From DAOUJI01 sp965219565 (lineage in GTDB: Bacteria; Chloroflexota; Dehalococcoidia; Lucifugimonadales; JAGWBF01), in the NCBI GenBank assembly GCA_965219565.1, contig OZ244780.1, positions 1,426,001 through 1,490,000 of the forward strand: DNA of 64,000 bases. Reading direction: 5' to 3'. A program made the translations under genes and the position numbers. This document shows positions 25,101 through 33,670 of this stretch, one piece after another (the stretch's first letter is position 1; the number at the start of each line of letters is the position of its first letter). The notes below the pieces were generated by a model. It was not told the DNA's origin. It worked only from the letters and a program-made list of their open reading frames with translations, and did no database searches.

Positions 25101-25376
25101 ACGGACGCACGTAAACGGATAGAGGGCTCTTATCCTGAGCTCTTCCCGAAGGACTTCGGCGACCGGCTGGAGCGGCTCATGGAGATCACCGGCCTGTCGT
25201 GGAAGGAGTTCGCCGAGCGCCTTGGCGTCGAGTGTGACCGCGTGATGGAGTGGCGCGGCGGTGAGGTTCCCACCAGCGGAGAGGTGTGACACATCATGCG
25301 TTTGGCGTCGTTGGTCCCCGGCGGCATGGATGTGATGCTTCCGGAGAACGTCGGGCTCGACGAGGGCGGGGAGTAG
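25101..25376 (+). pseudogene. Decayed XRE-type helix-turn-helix gene
   Basis: A frame of 91 codons beginning with ACG seven nt after GGAGG reads DARKRIEGSYPELFPKDFG, DRLERLMEITGLSWKEFAER, LGVECDRVMEWRGGEVPTSG, EV, TGA, HIMRLASLVPGGMDVMLPEN. The middle is a clear XRE/lambda-repressor HTH. A TGA at 25287-25289 interrupts it. The missing start and internal stop argue for a pseudogene. The following gene begins 5 nt after its final TAG, so both were probably once co-transcribed. Confidence 0.6.
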
Positions 25377-25381
25377 ACGGT

Positions 25382-25855
25382 ATGACTCGCGCCAGGCTAC
25401 GGCGGGGGGTACGCAAACGACGGGCGGCACGTGAGGCCAGGCAGCGCAAGGCAAGGCGAGTATGGGCGGCGTGCCTGGCGCCTCCGCCTCTTGAATTAAG
25501 CGAAGGACCGGCCCCTTGCAGGCACTCGTGGGGAGCGCCCGAGGCCGTCAGCTTCTCCTGCGGCAGCCGTGACGAGATTAGGGTCTGTGCGAAGTGCCAG
25601 GGCTTCGTGCACAGATGTAAGAGATACCGTGGGTACCACATGGTCTATGAGGGACGGGGCGGCGAGTACTCAATGCCCTCGTGGGTCTCCGGGTCGTGGC
25701 TGAAGGAGCATGGGTGCGCGGACGAGGCGTTTGGAGACGTGCCCGTACCGTCCGTGAGGACGCCTATCGACCACGAGCCCCCAATGTTTGACCTCGCCAC
25801 CTATGGGGAGATCGATGGGGAACCGGGACGTTACCAGTTAGAGTGGTTCAGCTGA
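25382..25855 (+). CDS. Uncharacterised protein with a Cys/His cluster
   Basis: 157 residues starting with a very basic segment (MTRARLRRGVRKRRAAREAR), then CRHSW, CGSRDEIRVCAKCQGFVHRC and a Tyr/Gly-rich region RYRGYHMVYEGRGGEYSMPS. The cysteines in CxxC arrangement with nearby His may bind zinc. I do not recognise the family. It follows the decayed XRE gene by 5 nt, suggesting a former regulator-partner pair. A start farther upstream would overlap the XRE frame and was not chosen. Confidence 0.5.
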   Translation: MTRARLRRGVRKRRAAREARQRKARRVWAACLAPPPLELSEGPAPCRHSWGAPEAVSFSCGSRDEIRVCAKCQGFVHRCKRYRGYHMVYEGRGGEYSMPSWVSGSWLKEHGCADEAFGDVPVPSVRTPIDHEPPMFDLATYGEIDGEPGRYQLEWFS

Positions 25856-26124
25856 CGGAACTTGCCTAGCTTGAGTAAATGACGACAGGAAGCCGCTCTC
25901 GCGTACAACTGTCTGCAAGCGTCAGCCGCATCGCCTACCCGGAACTCTTCAGATCCACCGCCCACGAGTACCTGAGCCTTTCGTGTCGATTGAGAAATGG
26001 GGATGGTGTACCCGCCGCCGCCCCGTCGTTTGGAACCCCCCACTTTCCACTACTCGACAACGCCGGCGACTCTGTCTCCGCTGCTGGCGTCGAAGACACA
26101 AACTCTCAGCTCTTGCGGGACACT

Positions 26125-27234
26125 TTAGCCTCCGTCCTTAGATACTTCGACGGCGATGGTGTGGATGCCGTTGTTGCCGTACCCACGGAAGTTCCAAGGG
26201 ATGTTAGCTGGCTGGGTGTTGCCGACGGAGTCGGTGGCCCTGACCATGAGGATGTAGTGCCCCGGCTTGTCTACGCCCCACGAGCGCTCCCACTGTCGCC
26301 ATGCCGTAGGAGAGGAGGGTCCGACTAGGCTAACCTCCTGCCAGTCGCGACCTCCGTTTGTGCTGGCCTCGACCTTGACCACGTCCCCATCCCCGGACCA
26401 GGCCACACCTCGGACGGTGTACTGGCCAACCCGTACGACCTCGCCGTGTCGCGGGTGGGTAATGAGGGACTTGACCCGGAGGGTCGACAGCGGCTCCCAC
26501 GAGTCGTGCTGCCCCTCGCCTTCGTTGATCAGGATGTAGCGGCGCTTTTGGAAGAAACCGGTGTACGGCTGCTCCAGCGCCTCTACGCGCGTCAACCACT
26601 TCACTGAGGCCATACCGTACCAACGGGGCGCTATTAGCCTGACTGGATAACCGTGAACCGGCTGGAGAGGCTTCCCGTTCATCTCGTAGGCGACGATAGT
26701 CTCCTCTGACATGGCGTCGGTCAACGGCAGGCTTCTCACATAGCCCAGGCGAATGGTCTGGCCCTCTTCCTCCTCGTCGCCGATGTCGGCCCCCTCGAAC
26801 AGGACCTCTTTGGCCGTGTCCCGTAGTCCCGCCCTCCTGAGCAGCGCAGGGAGCGGTACGCCCTTCCAGTTGGCTGTGCCCACGGCGCCGTGCTTGAAGC
26901 TGATGCCCTCAGCCGGAGGAGTGACGTACGAACGGCTGTTGCCGGCGCACTCCATCGTCACGACGATCTCCACAGAGGGCATCGCCAGCAGCTCGTCGTA
27001 GCCAATGGTGAAGGGCGTGTCCACAGCCCCGGTTATTTCCAGGCTGTAGGTAGAGGGGGCGAGGTCGGGCAGCTCAGGGAAGTGGCTTCGTACGTAGAAG
27101 CGTTCCGTTGGGGTAATCCAAGTGTCCAAGTCTGACAGGGGGGTCTCTTGGCCGAGGGGGTCTCCGGCGACGGTGATGAGTCCAGGCGTCTGGCTGTCGG
27201 CGGCCGCTTCAGCATCGGTGGGCATGCTTCCCAT
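26125..27234 (-). CDS. Sulfite oxidase-type molybdopterin oxidoreductase
   Basis: A 369-residue protein with the two-domain layout of the sulfite oxidase family. The molybdopterin-binding domain contains the Mo-ligand Cys96 in TMECAGNSR, with TANWKGVPLPALLRRAG and VHGYPVRLIAPRWYGMASVKWL. From about residue 255 the Mo-co dimerisation (Ig-like) domain follows (VRGVAWSGDGDVVKVEASTN, GRDWQEVSLVG, WERSWGVDKPGHYILMVRAT, IPWNFRGYGNN). The known reaction of the family is oxidation of sulfite or related oxyanion and sulfur substrates. No Tat signal or heme domain is present, so the enzyme should be cytoplasmic or rely on a separate electron acceptor. Neighbours give no pathway clue. Confidence 0.92.
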   Translation of the reverse strand: MGSMPTDAEAAADSQTPGLITVAGDPLGQETPLSDLDTWITPTERFYVRSHFPELPDLAPSTYSLEITGAVDTPFTIGYDELLAMPSVEIVVTMECAGNSRSYVTPPAEGISFKHGAVGTANWKGVPLPALLRRAGLRDTAKEVLFEGADIGDEEEEGQTIRLGYVRSLPLTDAMSEETIVAYEMNGKPLQPVHGYPVRLIAPRWYGMASVKWLTRVEALEQPYTGFFQKRRYILINEGEGQHDSWEPLSTLRVKSLITHPRHGEVVRVGQYTVRGVAWSGDGDVVKVEASTNGGRDWQEVSLVGPSSPTAWRQWERSWGVDKPGHYILMVRATDSVGNTQPANIPWNFRGYGNNGIHTIAVEVSKDGG

Positions 27235-27554
27235 GTCGTGGCATCTCTCCAGGCGGAGTCGTGCAGTTAGCCGACATTCCCCATATCAGACGGCGGGTGT
27301 CCCAAAGAACCCGCCATCCTTGACGCCTGTGATGGTAATGACATCCAGGAACGCCGTCAACTATCCCATCGGTCTCTCAATACGGTCTCTCGGCGCCGTA
27401 AGTTGGCAACCGCCAGGCAGCGGATGCGGCTTTCAGAATATTTCCACTCCTCATTCGTGTCGGGCGATATCGGACCCTAATGGGCGTTTCGAGCCTCGTT
27501 AGATGGGGCTAGTGAGGGAGGGGGCGGGACGCGAGGTGCGCCACTCCAGGATAG
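27235..27554. other. Intergenic stretch upstream of the molybdoenzyme gene
   Basis: Nothing resembling a gene was found. It should hold the molybdoenzyme promoter, but no clear -35/-10 pair was identified. An IS3-type transposase remnant begins at its right end. Confidence 0.4.
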
Positions 27555-27679
27555 CTAACGATAAAGGATCTGCTCACTGATGCCCATCTCTTGCGACAGA
27601 CATCCGCGATCGGCGGGCCCTCTTCCCTGTGACGCAGGTCGAAGGCGACTTGTTCTGGCGTATACTGGGACGTGACCAT
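27555..27679 (-). pseudogene. Remnant of an IS3-family OrfA transposase
   Basis: From an ATG with GGAGG upstream the frame reads MVTSQYTPEQVAFDLRHREE, GPPIADVCR, the start of the HTH_Tnp_1 domain of IS3-type OrfA proteins. A 2-nt insertion after VCR shifts the frame. The continuation EMGISEQILYR is then followed by TAG where the family has Trp. Only about 40 codons remain, so this is an inactive element end. Confidence 0.65.
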
Positions 27680-27787
27680 GAGACAATCCTCCTTGTCCGG
27701 GCAGTTTGGATCATCTCACGAAAGCCGCATTTGCCGACTGGCCCAGGTTTTCGGAGGTACAGGTCAAGCGAGTTACGCACCGGAATT

Positions 27788-27818
27788 CCGGGCTGGCCCT
27801 TTGGGACTGCCAGCCCGG
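27788..27818. other. Perfect 10-bp stem-loop of unknown role
   Basis: CCGGGCTGGC (27788-27797) pairs perfectly with GCCAGCCCGG (27809-27818) around an 11-nt loop. It lies between the IS3-type remnant and the HEPN-like gene, about 85 nt past that gene's stop (27905). It could be a terminator without T-run for that gene or a transposon end structure. Confidence 0.4.
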
Positions 27819-27904
27819 AGCGAGACTGGCTACGCCTGTGACTTGGTTACGATCCCTAGATGTTGACCGGCGTCAACGGTTTCCTGATGCTAGGACTGAG
27901 GCAG

Positions 27905-29050
27905 TTAGGGGAGTAACCACCAGTCCATATCGGCATATGCATCCGCAAAGTAAGTTTCCATCTCAACTAATTCTTTCATAGAGTCCATGGACTCCATGGC
28001 ATCCTTATAGTAGCCTCTGCTGGCTTGCGTCAGTACTAGATTCAGCCCGCTGTCGAGGTAAGTCCATGCAGGTGCTAGGGGGCCAGTTCTAATGCATTCG
28101 ACGAAGTGTTCAATAGACGAGATAGCCTCACTTTCCGCTACGACTCTTCCGTTACGAAGGAACCTATACGAGTGGTGGCCTTCCCGATGTGGTAACAGCA
28201 CCGGGACTGCTCCGACCGCCGAATGGAAGAGGAACGCTTCACCTCTTTTCCCGAATGAGCCATGGGCAACGAAATTCCTGACTTGGTCGCGAACCACCGT
28301 CAAGTCATCGTAGTGCCGCTTAAGTTCGGGGTCATCGATATTGAGCGCTACCCGAAATTTTTCCTTCCAATCAGCAACTGCGAGTTCCTTAACGGATTCC
28401 CCACTAATGCAATTCCCTTGCATAATGGCCAAGAGAATAAATACGTGCTCAGTCCAGCTGAAACAACTCTCGGTCGCGGACAGGGCCAACCATTTTGCCT
28501 GTCGGAGGAGCCGATAGTCAGGCAAGTTAAACTCAATGCTACTACCTGCATGTGCAGATATCTCTGGCTCGCCAGCTTTTCTATAGGCCGCAGTAAGCTT
28601 GGACTTGTACTCTTCCAACAGAAACTCGAACCGGTCGTACAGTTCAATAGATTTATTGATGATAGTGACCCTTGAGTCTTTGACCGCTTTTTCGGCACAC
28701 CAGTCCAAATACGGACGTGCAACTCGCAGCCCTTTATATATGAGGCGAACAACCTCCTCGGCTGCGGCTTCAGAGTTGGCGTCACCCGATGAGAAAATCC
28801 CGAGCCCCAGTTTGCGGTGTTCGACATGTAACAATTGCCCATCAAGTTCCAAGGGGATTGACCAAGCGACCTTTTCAGCTTTTCCTAGACATCTAAATCC
28901 GAGTAAATCCACGAGGAGGAAGTAGACGAGGTAGTATTCTGGAAGGCTGCGACTTGTTCGTGTGCGTGTACCTCCATAGAAATCTGCATCCACGGACATA
29001 AGAGGCATGATGGCTTTCAGTGCATCTGTCTTGATAGGCTCAATATCCAT
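27905..29050 (-). CDS. HEPN-like uncharacterised protein
   Basis: 381 residues, largely helical. Near residue 265 the sequence VRDQVRNFVAHGSFGKRGEA contains R-x4-H (RNFVAH), the motif of HEPN-superfamily ribonuclease and nucleotidyl-transfer-associated proteins. The context resembles the ApeA-type group (AKWLALSATESCFSWTEHVF before it). The gene is visibly more A+T-rich than its surroundings, consistent with horizontal acquisition. No toxin, antitoxin or restriction partner is adjacent; a decayed IS3 fragment lies just downstream. The HEPN assignment rests on one motif and the helical character, so function is open. Confidence 0.65.
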   Translation of the reverse strand: MDIEPIKTDALKAIMPLMSVDADFYGGTRTRTSRSLPEYYLVYFLLVDLLGFRCLGKAEKVAWSIPLELDGQLLHVEHRKLGLGIFSSGDANSEAAAEEVVRLIYKGLRVARPYLDWCAEKAVKDSRVTIINKSIELYDRFEFLLEEYKSKLTAAYRKAGEPEISAHAGSSIEFNLPDYRLLRQAKWLALSATESCFSWTEHVFILLAIMQGNCISGESVKELAVADWKEKFRVALNIDDPELKRHYDDLTVVRDQVRNFVAHGSFGKRGEAFLFHSAVGAVPVLLPHREGHHSYRFLRNGRVVAESEAISSIEHFVECIRTGPLAPAWTYLDSGLNLVLTQASRGYYKDAMESMDSMKELVEMETYFADAYADMDWWLLP

Positions 29051-29329
29051 ACATCCATTTTAACATGGGGAACTTAAGAGCCAGAGGTGTTAGATGTCTC
29101 TACCCACTAAGGTCGATTATTGCCCACAGCCCCCAAGATGAACACAGTGGGGGTTCGTTTCTCGGGTCATAGGCAAAGGTTTGGCACTAGTACCTATAGG
29201 ACAAGCGGGAACCGCAACGTGAAGGTTCTCGATCTTGTCCAGTTCGGTGGGGTTTAGAAGACGATATAGCTGTGGAATCACCACAAATGCTCAATCAGGC
29301 GCTGAACCCAGGTGCAGGCTAGGCTCTGG

Positions 29330-30034
29330 CTATTTGATTTGTTGTGCATTCAGAGGAGTTTCCACTACCTGTTTCCCGATTAGCTCGACACGGTACGCCG
29401 TCACTCCAACCCTGCCGCTGACCACTTCAGACACCTCGGTTCCTATGAAGTGGATCGCAGCGTCATCGTCAATCGCATATCCGGGTGGGAACCCTTCTGA
29501 AATGAGGCTGTGGTAGAGAGGCCGACGCTGCTCTTCGCCATCGTAGTGGGGACAGTGGGAGCCTGGAAGGAACCCCAATCCGTCGTACAGAGGCTTAAGC
29601 TCGTTCAGGTTGAAGGAGTCAGTGGTCCCGCATTCAAACCAGCAAAGGGAACCTGCGCTTCCTCCGCACAGCACGACGCCAGCTTCCCAGGCTTCTTTCA
29701 ATGCCAAGTCAACACCGTGGACCCGCCATACCGCCAGCATATTTGCTGTATTGCCTCCCAATACGAAGATGATGTCCTGACTGAGGAGATAGGCTCGAAT
29801 GTCACGCACCCTACGATTAAACAGCTCTAGATGAGAGGGCTCACAGAGAGAGGCCGGGAAGTTGCTGTAGAACCGAAGCAGATCGGGTGAGGAATCTCCG
29901 GTGGCGGTGGGTATGCAACATACTTTGGGCCGGGTCTTGCCTGCGAGGGACAGTACATAGCCAATCAGCGGGTGTATTTTGACCCCGACGGACCTGATTC
30001 CTCCTCCGAACGCGACGATATGTTTTCCTTCCAT
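29330..30034 (-). CDS. Peptidase S51 (dipeptidase E / cyanophycinase-like)
   Basis: About 234 residues. Hallmarks of family S51 are an N-terminal HIVAFGGGI strand-loop, IIFVLGGNTANMLAVWRVHG, the nucleophile elbow VLCGGSAGSLCWF (Ser), and FLPGSHCPHYDGEEQRRPLY near the catalytic His/Glu region. GYAIDDDAAIHF comes near the end. Family members cleave aspartyl dipeptides or beta-linked Asp-Arg from cyanophycin. The enzyme should be cytoplasmic. I chose the ATG at 30034 with GGAGAG upstream; a TTG six codons earlier is less likely. It may supply amino acids to the catabolic genes upstream. Confidence 0.88.
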   Translation of the reverse strand: MEGKHIVAFGGGIRSVGVKIHPLIGYVLSLAGKTRPKVCCIPTATGDSSPDLLRFYSNFPASLCEPSHLELFNRRVRDIRAYLLSQDIIFVLGGNTANMLAVWRVHGVDLALKEAWEAGVVLCGGSAGSLCWFECGTTDSFNLNELKPLYDGLGFLPGSHCPHYDGEEQRRPLYHSLISEGFPPGYAIDDDAAIHFIGTEVSEVVSGRVGVTAYRVELIGKQVVETPLNAQQIK

Positions 30035-30375
30035 AATCTCTCCGTTTCGCAAGCCAAGCAGCCGATTGGTGTGCAGTCAACGGAGAATACCATACAACGG
30101 TGAACCAACGGGTTACGGACCAGTGCCGGATAACAGGTCCAGCACGAACCTCAACACGAAGGCGCCCATTACACAATGGACACCCGAAACCCCGGCGTTC
30201 ATGGCAAGTGGACGCCACTTGGGCACCTTCGAGTTCCCCGAACCGCCAGCCAATATAGCGTTCGGAGGACCCGACAATCAGACCCTCTACGTTACAGCTC
30301 GCACTTCGCTATACAGTGTCCGATGCAAGGTACCTGGCGTAGAGGCGCTATAGATACGGCGGCGCCATTGGTTCG
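30035..30375. other. Intergenic stretch without a supported gene
   Basis: Short open frames on both strands lack ribosome-binding sites and recognisable motifs. No hairpin with T-run was seen. It separates the PLP-enzyme gene from the S51 peptidase gene. Confidence 0.4.
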
Positions 30376-31494
30376 CTATCCCAGCGCCTGGTCGAGGTCT
30401 TCAATCAGGTCGTCCGGGTTTTCGAGTCCAACGGACAAGCGAAGCAGGTTTTCAGGGACCCTTGTTCCCGGCCCCTCGACAGATGCCCGGTGTTCAATCA
30501 AGCTCTCGACGCCTCCCAGGCTTGTTGCTCTTGTGAAGAGCTCCGCTCGCCCGGCCACCGACATGGCCTCAGCGCCGTCTCCGTTTACCTGAAACGAAAC
30601 CATCCCGCCGAAGGACGACATTTGTCGTGCGGCAAGTTCATGCCCGGGGTGGTTCTCCAAACCGGGGTAGTAGACTGCGGCGACCTTGGTATGGCTCTGT
30701 AGAAATCTTGCTACTATGGCGGCATTTTCGGAGTGAGCGCGCATCCTGTAGGGAAGTGTCTGAATGCCCCTCAAAATGAGCCAACATGCCAAGGGGGAGG
30801 CTACGCCCCCTCCCGAGGTCTGCACTGCTCTTATCTTACTGAAGAACTCATCCTCAGAGTTGGTGACAACAACCCCCGCTAGAGCATCGCTATGTCCGCC
30901 TAGATATTTGGTCGCTGAGTGGACTATCAGATCGGCGCCCATATCAAATGGGCGCTGCGACACAGGAGTGGCGAACGTGTTGTCGCATACGCACATGGCC
31001 CCGGCATCGTGGGCTATGGCAGAGACTGCGGAGATGTCGGTGATCTTCAGAAGAGGGTTGGACGGAGTCTCCACCCAAAATACTCTGGTGTTGGGGCGTA
31101 CCGCCTGCCGGACCTCGGCAAGGTCCGTCATGTCCACAAAAGTGGTTTGAACGCCCCAGGGAGCAAGGATGTCATTAAGAAGCCGGGCTGTCCCATGGTA
31201 CACGTCTTCCGGAGCAACAACATGGTCACCCGGCGACAGGGCCAGGAACACTCCAGCCGTCGCTGCGGAGCCTGATGAAAAGGCCGCCCCAGCCGTTCCT
31301 TCTTCCAGATCGGCGACGCATTTTTCCAAAGCTGCTCGGTTGGGGTTGCCCAGCCTGGAATAAACATAACCCTGCCGGTAACTCCCATCCGGATCGCGCT
31401 CAAAGGTTGTGGACAGAATGATGGGCGGCGCTACGGCTCCTGTCATTGGGTCTACTTCACGTCCTGAATGCACTGACAGCGTCTCTATATTCAT
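30376..31494 (-). CDS. Trans-sulfuration PLP enzyme (cystathionine gamma-synthase/lyase or methionine gamma-lyase type)
   Basis: About 372 residues of the Cys/Met-metabolism PLP family. Visible are NIETLSVHSGREVDPMTGAV, YVYSRLGNPNRAALEK, the cofactor-stacking FSSGSAATAGVF region, VETPSNPLLKITDI, CDNTFATPVSQRPFDMGADL and the Schiff-base Lys in HSATKYLGGHSD. SLGGVESLIEHRAS and LRLSVGLENPDDLIEDLDQA close the protein. Substrate (cystathionine, O-acylhomoserine or methionine) cannot be fixed from sequence alone. It follows the LLM oxidoreductase by about 110 nt on the same strand. The start at ATG 31494 has GAGGA upstream and matches the family N-terminus; a TTG ten codons earlier is the alternative. 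Confidence 0.92.
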   Translation of the reverse strand: MNIETLSVHSGREVDPMTGAVAPPIILSTTFERDPDGSYRQGYVYSRLGNPNRAALEKCVADLEEGTAGAAFSSGSAATAGVFLALSPGDHVVAPEDVYHGTARLLNDILAPWGVQTTFVDMTDLAEVRQAVRPNTRVFWVETPSNPLLKITDISAVSAIAHDAGAMCVCDNTFATPVSQRPFDMGADLIVHSATKYLGGHSDALAGVVVTNSEDEFFSKIRAVQTSGGGVASPLACWLILRGIQTLPYRMRAHSENAAIVARFLQSHTKVAAVYYPGLENHPGHELAARQMSSFGGMVSFQVNGDGAEAMSVAGRAELFTRATSLGGVESLIEHRASVEGPGTRVPENLLRLSVGLENPDDLIEDLDQALG

Positions 31495-31602
31495 GACCGA
31501 GTTCCTCTTTCCGGTGTTGCGCACACAAAAACGGAGATTAAACCTGGAGATTCGTGGCCAGATATGGAGGGTAATGCCCCAACTTGCAGGGAGTCGGAAA
31601 GG

Positions 31603-32799
31603 TTAGCTCGTGGTCGTCTTGAACTCAACTCTTCCCTTGAACGCTGGCATGACTTCTTTGGCGAACCACTCCATTTGTTCAAGGATCACGGTGCGGGGAG
31701 TGCTGACCGGGTGCTCGATGTCGATCCGTTCGAGGCCTGGGAACATCTCTTCAACCTCCATAAGCCTCTCTATGATCTTCTCGGGCGGGCCATAAAGCCA
31801 AGAACCGGTTTTTACCAGTTCATCCAGGTGGAGTGCATGTGGAGAAAAGGGAGCCGTCTTAGGGTCGCCCAGGCCGCGGAGCTGCTCGGCCGTCAAGGCG
31901 CGGGGACCAAGCCTCAAAGGCCCAAACAACTTTATATGTTCTTCGAACCATGGGGTTGCTTCTTTCACGGCCTTTTCCTGAGTGTCGGCTATATGGAAAT
32001 GAAACCCGACGCATAGGTTCTCGCCTAATTCGGTCTCTATCCCATGACTGGCTTGTACGTCCCGCCATCCCTCCACAACATTCTTGGCCGCGCCGCCCTC
32101 GTCTACTCCTCCCCCGATAAAGGCCTTGATGCCGTGCTTGGCCATGAAGTTCATGCCCCTCTGCGAAACGCTCTGTATGGGCTGCCAACACTCCACCGGT
32201 TGCCGCAGGGGACGGGGCACCAGAGTGATGTCCTTGAGCTCATATCCGCGATAGGGAATTCCTTCGGGAGGAATTTGATAGCGCTTCCCCTGATGGGAGA
32301 AGGACTCCTCATGGAAAGCCTTCATGATGATGCTCACCTGCTCCTCAAACAGGTCCATGTTTGCTTCCTGGTCCCTCAGAGGAGACCCGAACACCTCGAC
32401 TTCTCGAGTGTGGTAACCACGACCCACCCCGAAGACCAAACGTCCTCCAGCTAGTATATCTGCAAATGCGAAGTCCTCAGCCAACCGGAGCGGGTGCCAC
32501 ATGGGTGTTATATTGAAGCCGCAACCCAGCCTGATGTTCTCCGTCACGTGGGCCAGGTGTAAGTTAAACATCAAGATGTTCGGGATGACTTCATACCCCT
32601 CCCGCTGGAAGTGATGCTCCGCCCCCCAAAAGGTGTCGTAGCCAAGCCGGTCCATCAACTGGCAGATGTCGCGGGCCTTGTCATATGCGGTGATCAGATA
32701 GTCGTTCGAAAACCAGCGATCGTTCACCGGAGTGCCGGCATAACCCATGTTGTCGAAGTCCACATATCCAGCGAACAAGCTATCGAATTTTGTGATCAT
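31603..32799 (-). CDS. LLM class flavin-dependent oxidoreductase
   Basis: A 398-residue bacterial luciferase-like monooxygenase with a TIM-barrel layout. Signs are the opening FAGYVDFDNMGY, LMDRLGYDTFWGAEHHFQRE (typical AEHH), LGCGFNITPMWHPLRLAEDF, LVFGVGRGYHTREVEVFG, and the C-terminal LVKTGSWLYGPPEKIIERLM. Enzymes of the group use FMNH2 or F420 with oxygen to oxidise varied organic substrates. The substrate is unknown. It lies in a minus-strand series DUF1177, AroM, LLM, PLP enzyme, opposite a peptide-type importer, so degradation of an imported compound is plausible. Confidence 0.92.
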   Translation of the reverse strand: MITKFDSLFAGYVDFDNMGYAGTPVNDRWFSNDYLITAYDKARDICQLMDRLGYDTFWGAEHHFQREGYEVIPNILMFNLHLAHVTENIRLGCGFNITPMWHPLRLAEDFAFADILAGGRLVFGVGRGYHTREVEVFGSPLRDQEANMDLFEEQVSIIMKAFHEESFSHQGKRYQIPPEGIPYRGYELKDITLVPRPLRQPVECWQPIQSVSQRGMNFMAKHGIKAFIGGGVDEGGAAKNVVEGWRDVQASHGIETELGENLCVGFHFHIADTQEKAVKEATPWFEEHIKLFGPLRLGPRALTAEQLRGLGDPKTAPFSPHALHLDELVKTGSWLYGPPEKIIERLMEVEEMFPGLERIDIEHPVSTPRTVILEQMEWFAKEVMPAFKGRVEFKTTTS

Positions 32800-32941
32800 A
32801 CTAACCCTCTAGTCGTTTTCGGCAGACCGGGAGGAACTATACGGTTGGGATGGACAAAGGTCAATTCTGTCTGGGACTATGAAGCTGTGCCGAATGCCAC
32901 CGCTCTGTTCTCGGTGAGCCAGACGACTTTGCGCAACGATT

Positions 32942-33655
32942 TCACAGAGCTTCTTCGCCCTCGCCAACCAGCTCATCAACGATACGGGCAACCACTGAGC
33001 TGGCCAGAATCACCGGTTTACCGGTGACCCGCCGGACTGTCTCCTTCATCTCCCCATCCATGCCCATGCAATTGAGAAACACGAGGTCAACTTGCTTCTC
33101 TTTCAGCTCGTGGGCCGCGCGCATCCACTGAGCGGCTCTAGCCTCAGGTTCAACATAAGGGGAGGCTGCAGTCACCACCACGTCCCCAGCGCCCCACCAC
33201 CGCTTTTCCTCGCCAAGGTCCTCTTCCAGGACTTGGTCGGGAGAGGGTCGCACCACACCCAGTCTCTTGCCTCTGGCTAGGGGCATTACGACGCCCCGGA
33301 CAAGCTCACCAGGGTGCAAAATCTCTACGCGTTCTGACTGGATCTCGGTGAATTCACCAGTGCACAACGACACGATCAACTCTGCCCCTTCCTCAATTAG
33401 CGCATCTATCCCATCACGGAATAGGGGAAGAATCTTTTCATGGGTCAGAGTCACTTCGGTGCCATCCCTCATCCTAGACACCAGAGTCGGCTGTCCCGGG
33501 TCGGGGCCCAGGTTAAGCACGCTGGCTTGGTCAAGGCCATCGAGAGCTCCCCGCTCGATAATTTCTACATCGGCCTTGATGTACTTCTTCATGACGGAAA
33601 GAATGTCGTCCCGGGGCGACTGACCTATAGTGACGCATCCTATCTTCTTGCGCAC
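32942..33655 (-). CDS. AroM family protein
   Basis: 237 residues matching the AroM family: MRKKIGCVTIGQSPRDDILS, VEIIERGALDGL, DGTEVTLTHEKILP, ELIVSLCTGEF, GVVMPLARGKRLGVV, VDLVFLNCMGMDGEMK and the GKPVILASSVVARIVDELVG end. The two conserved cysteines (LCTGEF, LNCMGM) recall the Asp/Glu racemase-like fold. A biochemical role for AroM is not established. The start is a GTG. It begins 15 nt after the DUF1177 stop, so the two are surely co-transcribed. The pairing of AroM with DUF1177 near oligopeptide transporters is known from other genomes. Confidence 0.92.
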   Translation of the reverse strand: MRKKIGCVTIGQSPRDDILSVMKKYIKADVEIIERGALDGLDQASVLNLGPDPGQPTLVSRMRDGTEVTLTHEKILPLFRDGIDALIEEGAELIVSLCTGEFTEIQSERVEILHPGELVRGVVMPLARGKRLGVVRPSPDQVLEEDLGEEKRWWGAGDVVVTAASPYVEPEARAAQWMRAAHELKEKQVDLVFLNCMGMDGEMKETVRRVTGKPVILASSVVARIVDELVGEGEEAL

Positions 33656-33670
33656 GACAGACTACCTTTT

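Noticed and set aside
3119..25289. Possible recoding of TGA as an amino acid (in-frame TGA at 3119 and at 25287)
   Set aside because: Many intact genes here end in TGA followed closely by another start (for example 7252 and 60490), so TGA works as a stop. The two cases look like nonsense mutations or separate genes.
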